Virus record (IMG/VR): IMGVR_UViG_3300023170_000042
Coordinates: 1 to 50,928 of that record
Direction: 5' to 3' (one strand)
Source of the DNA: a virus
DNA: 50,928 nt
The first letter of the stretch is position 1; the number at the start of each line of letters is the position of its first letter. Positions 21,801 to 26,940 of this stretch are shown here, in pieces. The translations under genes and the position numbers were made by a program. The notes beneath the pieces are model-generated. The model saw only the letters and a program-made list of their open reading frames with translations, ran no database searches and had not been told where the DNA came from.

Positions 21801-24143
21801 TTACCAGTTGCAGAAACTAGAATTATTATTAATACTATTTTGAATAAAATTTTTATAAATGAACTAGCTATTGAAACTAATCAATTATTAATTGCTAGTT
21901 TAAAATATGTATTATCTGAACAAAAATATGTAGATTGGGTTTTTAAAAGTAGTTTTGTAAAAGCCAAGCATAATGTAGGCGAGTTAAGAAACGATATAAC
22001 ATTTAATAATGATTCTTTACCGAGTTATCAACAATATTTTAATGAAGTTAAACCTTATAAAACAAAATTGCGGGAGTTTATTAGTAGTTATGAAAAAGTA
22101 GAAAATATTAGTTCGAGTATATCTGATTTTGATTTGCCTCCGTTTTATAATTTTCGTCGAGGTAAAATTGAGCCTTGGAGATTAGTTTATATAAATGGGC
22201 AAATTGATCTTTTTGAAGGAGAATTATTACCAAACATAAGTAATTGGATCAAGGAACATTCTTATAGTATTACAAGTTTAGCTATAGTAGATCCAGGCTT
22301 AAATTATCGTAATGTTCCTAATATTGTATTCGAAGGTGGCAGTGGAAGTGGAGCAGTTGGTCGTGTAACACTTGGATTAGATGGAAAAATTACAGCAGCT
22401 AAAATTATAGTTGGGGGGAAAGGATACACACATCCTCCAACTGTAATTGTAGATGGAAAATATGAAGATGGCGGAAAACAAGCAAAGATTATTGCGTTGT
22501 TAGACAAACCTCTACAACGATCATTATCGGTAAATGTAAAATTTGATAGATTAGGTAGTCAAGTTGATAATAGTAATTTACAAGTAATAGAAAATTTTAC
22601 TGGTACAGGGTCTAAATATATTTTTAACCTAACTTATCCTATCGAGTATAAAACGAGTTTAGTAAATGTAAAAATAAATGGTAGCCAGTTATTAAAGGAT
22701 GAATATACATATGAAAATGTAAAAAATGAAGATAGTTCGTATACCAAGTATTTAGGTCAAATTACTTTAACAGAGCCTGCATCTATAGACAGTGAAATAC
22801 AAATAAGTTATGTCAAGAATATTAGTGTATTGCATGCAGTTGATAGAATAAATTCTTATTATGAAACTAAAATAGGGCTGTTAGGCAATGATCTAGGCCA
22901 GCTTATGGATGGAATAGATTACGGTGGTGTAGAAGTAAAAAGTTTTAAATTTGAAAATTCTAATGGTTGGGATAGTGATGCTTGGTTTACTAGTTATTAT
23001 GATACATATGATAGTACATATGATGACATTAAATTTACAGTAAAAGGTACAATTTTAGATTTATCAAATTTACCTTATAAGGTTAGAGTAAGTTGGGCAA
23101 AAATTACAGAAATAATGTTAACGATTGTAGAAAATAGTTTTGTAACAGTTGATGATGTACCAACCTCTGTATTTATAAATCAATTTAGTGTGAATACTGT
23201 CGGCTTATCAGTACCGATTAGATCTGTTGACACTATATTAAATATTTCTGGAGAAGTTACAGATATAGGTACACCTGGAAACCCTAATTTCGAAGCAAAT
23301 TTAGCTATTTCGCAGAGACATTTTTATTTGTATTCTATAAAGAATTTTGCCAATATTGAATTCAGTAAAAATAATATTGAAACAAATATATTAAATCGTT
23401 TTGAAAGTTTGTCTACAGAGGCTTTACAAGGATTATTGGCAGAAGGAGTTATTGAATATATAGTTTTTGATATTACGCAATCTTTAGAAAATAATGTGCC
23501 TTATAACTTATATAAGAATGGAGTAAGATTAGATGATCCATATTTTAGCACTGGAACGTTTAATAATCCCAATGCAGTAATGGATACAATAATAGGTGAT
23601 AATACAATAACGAGTATCAATTTCATCGATTATGGTGTAGATGTAAGTTTTAATGATATTTTTATTTTACGAAAACAAACTAGTGATGGTAGTTTTTTAC
23701 CAACAAATGTAGATTATGATACTGTTTTATCAGGTGGTAATTTATTATACGATAATGCAAAAGGTATAGCGCCTGAAGACATTATTATAGATGGTGATGA
23801 TTTTGTAACACCTTTACGCAATAAAGGTCCAGAAGAATTAATTCCAGGTTACATAAATGATTCATTAGATATAAAAGTATATGAAAGACCTACAGGCGGT
23901 TTAGGAAAAATAAATTCTATGGTGTTTATTGGTGATGGAAGTACTACTAATTTTCCTTTAGAAAATTATTCTATATTAGATACAAGTCTTTTTGTAAAAA
24001 TAGGTAGTGCTATAAAAAAACAATATGTAGATTATAATATTGATAGGACTACAAATGAATTGACATTTGTGAATGCGCCTAGTAATAATAATACAATATC
24101 TGTTTTATCAATTGGATTATCAGGAATAGATGTTTTTATATAG
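9879..24143 (+). CDS. Giant baseplate-associated structural protein (gp7 position), N-terminal 4754 residues
   Basis: This enormous virion protein directly follows gp6, where T4 has gp7 (1032 residues). The N-terminal region has aromatic-rich motifs (QEYYTWNPNFDWDKF, then NYRNYYWVPDGPQ, near 130-160). Near residues 1850-1920, HLTGYQKRTYLENIIND and FYQGFIKEKGTRNSLNKLFD recall the T4 gp7 segment FYSTKGIEASYKFLFKVL, the best hint of gp7 kinship. FG-GAP-like beta-propeller blades occur near 2218-2290 (SFGYSVNFTADGQYLLVGAP) and 3020-3360 (SFGHSIDINTDGSIIVV). Two copies of a glycine-rich YxxxPxxxxxGxGSGA repeat lie near 3780 and 4138. The last 100 residues hold a GDGSTTNFPL module. The stop at 24141 appears to be a frame break, since the next module continues in the -1 frame. 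The ribosome-binding site is AAGGA, and the start is unambiguous. Confidence 0.72.
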   Translation: MAFDNNQVEPTLPAGDKNYKRQSVNHLPKYFRTPYNKKFLESTIDQLTQPGKVEKINGYYGRKITKPYVVDDVYIGDINKERINYQLEPATFIKDDFDNVEYFADYNDYLHAVEILGGQVRNHSKLNSQEYYTWNPNFDWDKFINYRNYYWVPDGPQVVSVFGQQREVTSTYTVTVADEEDNFTYLFSPDGLTRNPNITLYKGQTYRFEINSPQYPIAICTKKSFSPGNLLVPDSDLENTSLLYNTGIVKFDTEGNEINDDFVGQGVIEFTVSDVAPDNLFYISESDINLSGIFIIKDITENTFLNVDKDIIGKKSYTTAEGWKFTNGMKVKFLGNITPSFYEDSNFYVEGVGSEIVLIKEDDLSVANNFNPDIQIPFGESNFDEFPFSEAYGYPLEKDYIVINRASRDGNFWSKYNRWFHRDVLELSLSLTNQGVLLDENKKATKPIIEFDADLQLYNFGSKIIGSIDLIDKFTTDVFSIIEGSTGYNVDGIDITNEMKILFANDSDSFVKNKIYKVMFRKINNVNQISLVEENSPNEGDVVLIKDGNTYKGKYFYYKNGEWYAGQEKTRLNQNPLFELYNYEQESFSSSKYSASQFKGTKIFSYVEGQGNNDVELGFPLSYRTIENNGDILFRFDLLNDSFLYSDNNQLVEVKTSSGFLKKNLKNGESIFVNGWVKANADSMQKVLWQTLIEKSTDKILYDAYDFNTKLSDLWLKIYKNNVLLHDGVDFKIEVSPANKFFIHFTTSLNVNDKIFVKSKGNGNITNNAHYELPINLENNPLNEDLNSLTYGEILDHGYTIIEEIDNHIGEFPGRSNLRDIKEISKFGSKFVKHSSLFNLASYHLLDKNSNIIHAINFASKEYSKFIRLFHEHAYDSNFSGPIKRHVDTVIAEINKNKSFVDPFYDSDMIPINGKLVSSTVIIDVDQIYFPLSEEFNLETLSYKSFQVYKNEELLIYGKDYNFIENFVNVYVTKNVNDVIEVYFYSSTLSNFVAPTPTKLGLYPKFEPKIITEIKPTDEIEYTEPFQCYGSVNGVLGWYYPLFFNVEDAIDFDVINGGTGNPTLIKFDGMTTTLYCAESYNFLGVNVQSLVYEDVDFIKSYVQGHDGSRTLVFKDYRDLLLLELEKRIFNNIKIDYNPKLFDINDFISGCFRETNVAKSDLDKVMSVDFYQWVAYSEVQYTINTYYENNNSFTNNYSRALYNNKKLPGWWRGIYKFVYDTDRPDTHPWEMLGFSIKPDWWENEYGSSPYTNTNNKLWQDLEDGYIRFDNKKNKKYARPGLTKIIPVDNNGKLLSPFQNGIVQYYNDSYKQSDFSFGDYSPIENVWRKSNLYPFSLLKAMVLNNPFKVFSTAFDRSRQKRNFADQIIYSKDVNHFTFSSIVLPSVDTEVKASGLVNYINDYLLSQSVATKEKYLEKISKIENQLSLRIGGFTQQEKFKLLLDSRTPLNEGNVFVPNENYKLFLNKSHTVSEIVYSGVLITKKTNGYQIKGYDKNSPVFNYYPVIARQKDPTLNIGGVSESYANWNEEKTVIQGSVVRYNSKFYRANSTQNAGIDFDYNSYTLLENLPTTGGNNFFLRENFSNQLSVLHYDTILPSIQDVVDFLFGYGLYIETLGFSFPDYDETKNDINNWLGSIKEFVFWTTQAWPYNTLITLSPAANMIHFKNSRYIVDKLDNVFYEYAVLNASGNPIDITDLQIVNEVDNTFSVESIGTDGIYYVRLPLVQFEHCLYIDNFTVFNDVIYNKVAGYRQDRIKVLGYRTSNWTGSLHIPGFIYDDVKIYSWQEWKDYRIGDVVLYKNFYYAADKKIYGSKDFNFSDWKKLAEKPTSQLLENIDYKINQFTDFYDLDSDNFDVSQQRLAQHLTGYQKRTYLENIINDDISQYKFYQGFIKEKGTRNSLNKLFDVLASNDKDSIEFYEEWAIREGVYGAVSSFEELEVVLDENQFRLTNQPVLLSTEKNTGIDWIYRIKSYEVFVKPTNYNEHPFPTKFIAKPYVKEAGYVNIDDINYVLGSKEEILQLNYETVNANDYIWIGNVGSSWAVFKYVRYNHNIFNITIPEASQGVVEIHVNPNTVNNIDPNTESNWKITVGDIIGLSDIHYTFDNPDEDSTVSAYYQKMDVSGFYEVVDVLNNSIIIAMPTAKIVDITVPFETGLKINVYLSVFFNVRCKNISDLNGKAENIVDINDLLWLDDDSTGRWKVLENKNKFISSYDAKNPVLLDTESFGTALSVNNRNTLLAVGSYKDNVNGKVYVYNRESTKKNWQLSQVIEPPENIAADYQSFGYSVNFTADGQYLLVGAPNSSNVKTNYYGDYNADSNYELGSVVKYNNDYWQAVEEVRGSRANILYNNYVNYNKIISETNLDKDSSVEAHFLLTGNYPFTNIQNVEHFIIRVPTDMYEGVGIGDLLYLDWHEESYANQTQIILTDRQPFNGKVSYITNDYLESIGHPVLYKAEYILLVNAVTVIPEIGDLVTSQNVEAVVSYVYEKPIFINGILEGTGAITIYVTNTNGSFKAQDSLFINETAFVGQYELVLPTETNEEVAAVFSGYLALGTAQSYNVGNITKDTGRGLAVKNVNAATDTFKERPSFTSLDYIVPDTIVTAENLGQNAEASYLRRLSYTGSPGPGSVSGDFLSRYFVVRGTKTFTDKIFAGSKVGLYVNDLQKTVRILELARPISFIQAGEKIYQSLSGASAVVFSTFNGFENELVNASGTLPLADLLPTTTTTIEVQFVEGEFDPNELLFATDTGELGVRPVKQPDDNELLDLESVLGLSYNKINKDQIVHDLWDGYIVYQSTTTIQDNYLEPVAAGSISGDAAEAAGYPREAVETGQIVRDPQAGGYAEVVFYERNANIVTLFVKNLNGSWRLGRNYQNNGQIAMDPYPLAEDVGYDAYGRTGIYNNTGNDNNWIVIGDILFTSLGKPDKDIGKLVVFDYGYDILVPKNQDSANEIRNYEYIMHFSDNISGIQRETLPPSRQNFLWANKFSIQASNAGTASGFVNEGIVYIYEKIGKNYTLIKSLLSPDRKDNQYFGSKIQTSLNFESLYKAVISAKNNTTYADPGKLFFLKNGVESNITYNWDYSRYKQYRGAFSVDAEYLTNDVVYYEYNNYTFYKATTTLDPGDFNDLYWIPIDSLIDYLGELPNDQGLIYKENNELLNLIPTDNLYDFASEFVLSDAGEVIAVLVSYDDIDNVVAVYRNRGGYYEWSQNLSAPKNSVSFGHSIDINTDGSIIVVSDPFYDNNDKVDVGIVYVYIQSNGLFTLQQILQNPNQVTSAQFGFKISLDQNYLVCNARSASNKKITTFDSNKTLFDNGFTEFAYENAYSGSVYVYQLFNNSFIYAQDLTTSYNNNYYFGRNLLTVGNHIYVGLPRVKSSTGYTGIVVNYKVDDNIYIEKRKSIDVVDVSKIKKVFLYNKKTKKLLTYLDYIDPLQGKIAGTAEQNLSYKLFYDPAVYSHKNGVLENESNYWTEENVGKLWWDLRDTKFYNPYLNDLVYAANYWNKIFSTNFVKVYEWVKSRFKPSEWDELTGTNEGLTLNITGTTLYGDNYYSERRQYSQSYQTYTTYYYYWVKDKQDIPFVDGRTLSALDTSLLIQDPQSQMYRFVGFLQDNSFVVYNCKELLEDKNVILSIQYWNVDNVTQNSHYQYKLIADGLANSMPNHEIVNKWIDSLVGADKKGRSVPDLTLDEKNRYGTLNHPRQGWFVNRQEALKQLIERVNDVIADKYITFGKDISDLTAYEQPPLLSENLYDTTVDTLLDLDYLGLSKITQAVLKPIVVDGKIITIIIENPGRGYVTTPTYILSGQGSGAEIEIGINELGSIVSANVIYAGKDYTDNLRLFVRPYTVLVNSDNTINGKWSLYERTSNFSWLRIRSQSYNTNLYWEYKDYYLPGYSNLVSVNHQVDYSYQLDFLNINIGDIVKINYIGDTGWLLLLKIDNQSNVDYTINYKVIGKQNGTLKFLPSLYDYSSSTISFDTTSFDADFYDNLPVAETRIIINTILNKIFINELAIETNQLLIASLKYVLSEQKYVDWVFKSSFVKAKHNVGELRNDITFNNDSLPSYQQYFNEVKPYKTKLREFISSYEKVENISSSISDFDLPPFYNFRRGKIEPWRLVYINGQIDLFEGELLPNISNWIKEHSYSITSLAIVDPGLNYRNVPNIVFEGGSGSGAVGRVTLGLDGKITAAKIIVGGKGYTHPPTVIVDGKYEDGGKQAKIIALLDKPLQRSLSVNVKFDRLGSQVDNSNLQVIENFTGTGSKYIFNLTYPIEYKTSLVNVKINGSQLLKDEYTYENVKNEDSSYTKYLGQITLTEPASIDSEIQISYVKNISVLHAVDRINSYYETKIGLLGNDLGQLMDGIDYGGVEVKSFKFENSNGWDSDAWFTSYYDTYDSTYDDIKFTVKGTILDLSNLPYKVRVSWAKITEIMLTIVENSFVTVDDVPTSVFINQFSVNTVGLSVPIRSVDTILNISGEVTDIGTPGNPNFEANLAISQRHFYLYSIKNFANIEFSKNNIETNILNRFESLSTEALQGLLAEGVIEYIVFDITQSLENNVPYNLYKNGVRLDDPYFSTGTFNNPNAVMDTIIGDNTITSINFIDYGVDVSFNDIFILRKQTSDGSFLPTNVDYDTVLSGGNLLYDNAKGIAPEDIIIDGDDFVTPLRNKGPEELIPGYINDSLDIKVYERPTGGLGKINSMVFIGDGSTTNFPLENYSILDTSLFVKIGSAIKKQYVDYNIDRTTNELTFVNAPSNNNTISVLSIGLSGIDVFI
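24132..24143 (+). other. Apparent -1 frame break in the giant structural gene
   Basis: The zero frame reads GTT TTT ATA TAG and stops. The frame beginning at 24137 (TAT ATA GGT ACT TTT ATT GCA GAT GGA) is open without interruption to 26278. It immediately encodes GTFIADGSTIEF, a repeat of the GDGST module that occurs about 70 residues earlier (GDGSTTNFPL). The break lies on a run of five T (24133-24137); one additional T, or a -1 slip on TTT, restores a single frame of about 5466 residues. No canonical X-XXY-YYZ heptamer is present. Confidence 0.7.
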
Positions 24144-26278
24144 GTACTTTTATTGCAGATGGATCAACTATAGAATTTATTACAAAAATTAAATTTAGTG
24201 AAAGTGAGTATAATTCAATTGTAGCAGTAAGAGGAAATAAAATAGCTCATAGTTTGTACCAAACAGAATATAATATGTTAGGTATTAAATTAATTGATTT
24301 TATTACTGACGGAACTGAAATTTCATATGCAGTATTTTCAGGCAAAGAAGATAAATTTAGTTCAGTAATAATTGATGAGTTTATTTATGACGAAGATATA
24401 GAATCTTACAAACTTATACAAACTCCGTTTAACGATATTCCTTCAGAATGGAGAACATTAGTAAAAGTAAATGACAGGATATTGAACCCTGGATATTATG
24501 AAAAATTTACTGTTACTGCACAGAGAGATTATAGATTAAAATTATATCAAATTCCAGCAGGTAGTTTAGCACCTAATCACATAAAGGTATATTTAAATGA
24601 AAATGAAATTTTTTATGGAGATCATTGGAAATTTGTAAGTTCTGATAGTTTTGATCCAACAGTATCAGAATACGATCAAATAGGAAGTACAATTAATTTA
24701 AATCAAGGAATAGGTTCTCATAATGACATTTTAGAAGTATACGTCATTGCAACAAAAGAAATGACAAAACTAGGTGGAGAATATAGATATGGATATTATG
24801 ATGAAGATAATTTTTATGTAGAAACACCTGGTATTTTACATTTATTTTTTAATCCAAATAGTACTGATGAAATAACTAATGGTGACAAAATTACAGTTTA
24901 CCAGTTTAGCAATGATAAGTCTTTAGGAATAATAAGGCAAACTTATAATGTATATGAAAATACATTGACAAGAGCTGGTACATTAAGTGGTAATTTCCAG
25001 TTTGTATTAGGTCAGTCTTCAGTTATTGTATTAGATGAGCCTTTGCAAATAGGAAAATATTATTCTGTTTACCTTAATAATGTTAGATTAGATGATCCAA
25101 ATTTTGGAGCGGCTAATTCATTAGATAATCCAAATGCTTTATTGCAAACTATAACTGGAAATAATCAAGTAAGTTTGGATTTAAACGTTTTAGGAATTAA
25201 TTTTGTAGCTGGTGATGTATTAAGGATACAACAATTAAATGCTGATATTAATTATGATAATAATACTTTTGATTATTATGAATATAGAAGATTAAGAAAT
25301 AATATAATATTATTAGAAAAAGAAATACTTAGTGAAAATTATGTATGGGTTGTTTTGAATGGCAATTTATTAACTCCTGCAATCGACTATTATCTTTTAT
25401 CTAACAATAAAGAAATAAGATTATCTGTTTCTTTAAAAAATGATGATTTTATAGATTTAATTCATTTTTCACAACAACATTTAACAAAAGATATTGCCTG
25501 GAGACAATTTAAGGATAATTTAAATAGAGATCATTATAAATTAATTGATACTAATGCTAAAACATTTTTAAGTCAAGATTTATATTATTATGATAGAGTT
25601 ATACATGTAGATGATGCAACAAAATTGGCTAAACCTAATCCTACTGCAAAGTTTCCTGGGATAATTTTTATTGATAATGAAAGAATTGAGTATTTTTCTG
25701 TTGTAGATAATGAGCTGCGACAACTTCGTAGAGGTACATTAGGTACAGGAATAAAAAATAAACATTTTGCAGGAGATGAAGTTTTAGATCAATCAACAAG
25801 AAAAACTTTACCATATGTAGATGAATCAATAACGCAAATTTTCGTTGGTGACGGTTCTACAAAAATATTTTCTTTAGATTTTATGCCTACAAGTATTAAT
25901 GAATTTGAAGTATTTTTAGGAGGAGTTAGATTAAGGAAAAATCCTTTAAAAATATATGATAATGCAAATGGAATTGATTCTTCTATTGCAGATAGATGGA
26001 TAGATGCAGAAATGCATATACCAATTTTAAATAAAAATTATACAGATATACCTGTTAACAGTAATATTGGAGATATATATATTCAAGGCGGTAACGAGTT
26101 TGTATATACAGGAGAAAATTGGGTATCAGATGCAAACAAAAATTTGTTGACATTAAGTAGACCACCAAGAGATAATGAAAGAGTAATTGTTGTACGGAGA
26201 ATAGGAAAAAGTTGGAATGAACTAGGGAAATCATTGAGTCAAAGTAATACTGATATTTCTAAAATATTACAATCTTAA
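24137..26278 (+). CDS. Giant structural protein, C-terminal part in -1 frame (about 713 residues)
   Basis: The open frame runs from 24137. Within it the first usable starts are a TTG at 24254 and an ATG at 24275, neither with a ribosome-binding site. Coding sequence upstream of them (GTFIADGSTIEFITKIKF, then VAVRGNKIAHS) is in good agreement with the module pattern of the preceding protein, so this is best read as the C-terminus of the same product. It contains further modules: a LNNVRLDDPNFGAANSL segment that repeats KNGVRLDDPYFSTGTF from the upstream part, and GDGSTKIFSLDF followed by FEVFLGGVRLRKNP (about 570-600). The end has RPPRDNERVIVVRRIGKSW, typical of phage receptor-binding or fibre-attachment beta modules. 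If expressed alone, it would lack the first half of its initial module. Confidence 0.65.
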   Translation, partial: YIGTFIADGSTIEFITKIKFSESEYNSIVAVRGNKIAHSLYQTEYNMLGIKLIDFITDGTEISYAVFSGKEDKFSSVIIDEFIYDEDIESYKLIQTPFNDIPSEWRTLVKVNDRILNPGYYEKFTVTAQRDYRLKLYQIPAGSLAPNHIKVYLNENEIFYGDHWKFVSSDSFDPTVSEYDQIGSTINLNQGIGSHNDILEVYVIATKEMTKLGGEYRYGYYDEDNFYVETPGILHLFFNPNSTDEITNGDKITVYQFSNDKSLGIIRQTYNVYENTLTRAGTLSGNFQFVLGQSSVIVLDEPLQIGKYYSVYLNNVRLDDPNFGAANSLDNPNALLQTITGNNQVSLDLNVLGINFVAGDVLRIQQLNADINYDNNTFDYYEYRRLRNNIILLEKEILSENYVWVVLNGNLLTPAIDYYLLSNNKEIRLSVSLKNDDFIDLIHFSQQHLTKDIAWRQFKDNLNRDHYKLIDTNAKTFLSQDLYYYDRVIHVDDATKLAKPNPTAKFPGIIFIDNERIEYFSVVDNELRQLRRGTLGTGIKNKHFAGDEVLDQSTRKTLPYVDESITQIFVGDGSTKIFSLDFMPTSINEFEVFLGGVRLRKNPLKIYDNANGIDSSIADRWIDAEMHIPILNKNYTDIPVNSNIGDIYIQGGNEFVYTGENWVSDANKNLLTLSRPPRDNERVIVVRRIGKSWNELGKSLSQSNTDISKILQS

Positions 26279-26294
26279 TCAGTTACTTTATGTA

Positions 26295-26302
26295 GATAAA
26301 TA
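26295..26302 (+). promoter_or_regulatory. Predicted late promoter before the tail-fibre block
   Basis: GATAAATA ends 17 nt before the ATG at 26320, the same geometry as before gp6. It lies in the 41-nt gap after the giant gene, and a CAGGAAT ribosome-binding site follows. It would give the fibre genes their own late transcript. Confidence 0.55.
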
Positions 26303-26319
26303 AATGAGCAGGAATAAAA

Positions 26320-26934
26320 ATGGTAGATATGTTAAAAGAAAATACAGGAATTTTAATATCAGGACATATTAAAATTTTCGATCCAAACACAAAAAATGTT
26401 TTTATAGATAAGAACAATGCTATTCATTATGAAAATATGAGTATTGCATTGGCCGAAAGTTTTAGTAACGCAGGACAAGGATATATATACCAAATGGATT
26501 TTGGTAATGGAGGAACAATCGTAGATCCTACAGGAATAATTACATATTTAACACCTAATACAACAGGTACAAATGCAAGCTTATATAATAAAACATATAG
26601 TAAAGTTGTAGATGACAATAGTGTTAATAATTTAGATCCTTTAAGAAATAAAATAGAAATTAGGCATTTAAGTGGAACAAATTATAGTGATGTAATAATA
26701 TCTTGTTTATTAGATTATAATGAACCTTCAGGACAAGACGCATTTGATACAGCATCTGATTCTAATAATTTATATGTATTTGATGAATTAGGATTAAGAG
26801 CGTGGAGTGATAGCGGAGTAGGTAATTTATTGACTCATGTAATTTTTCATCCAGTGCAAAAGAGTCTTAATAGATTGATACAAATAGATTATACTATTAG
26901 AGTACAAAGTTTATCTGGTTTAGTAGAAGGATAA
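26320..26934 (+). CDS. Probable virion structural protein (204 residues)
   Basis: This is an unrecognised 204-residue protein between the giant baseplate protein and the tail fibres. Visible features are an N-terminal GHIKIFDPNTKNVFIDKNNA segment (15-34), a helix MSIALAESFSNAGQGYIYQM (41-60), a glycine-rich FGNGGT turn, and a C-terminal beta stretch (IQIDYTIRVQSLSG). There is no signal peptide or membrane segment. Its location and the predicted late promoter directly in front suggest a late baseplate or fibre-attachment part. It could occupy the slot of T4 gp8 or gp9, but I see no sequence match to either. The ATG has a CAGGAAT ribosome-binding site. Confidence 0.55.
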   Translation: MVDMLKENTGILISGHIKIFDPNTKNVFIDKNNAIHYENMSIALAESFSNAGQGYIYQMDFGNGGTIVDPTGIITYLTPNTTGTNASLYNKTYSKVVDDNSVNNLDPLRNKIEIRHLSGTNYSDVIISCLLDYNEPSGQDAFDTASDSNNLYVFDELGLRAWSDSGVGNLLTHVIFHPVQKSLNRLIQIDYTIRVQSLSGLVEG

Positions 26935-26940
26935 TAATAA

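Noticed and set aside
24132-24143. Classical programmed -1 frameshift heptamer at the giant-gene break
   Set aside because: The zero-frame codons GTT TTT ATA do not fit X-XXY-YYZ, and no clear downstream pseudoknot was identified, so programmed slippage is only one of several explanations.
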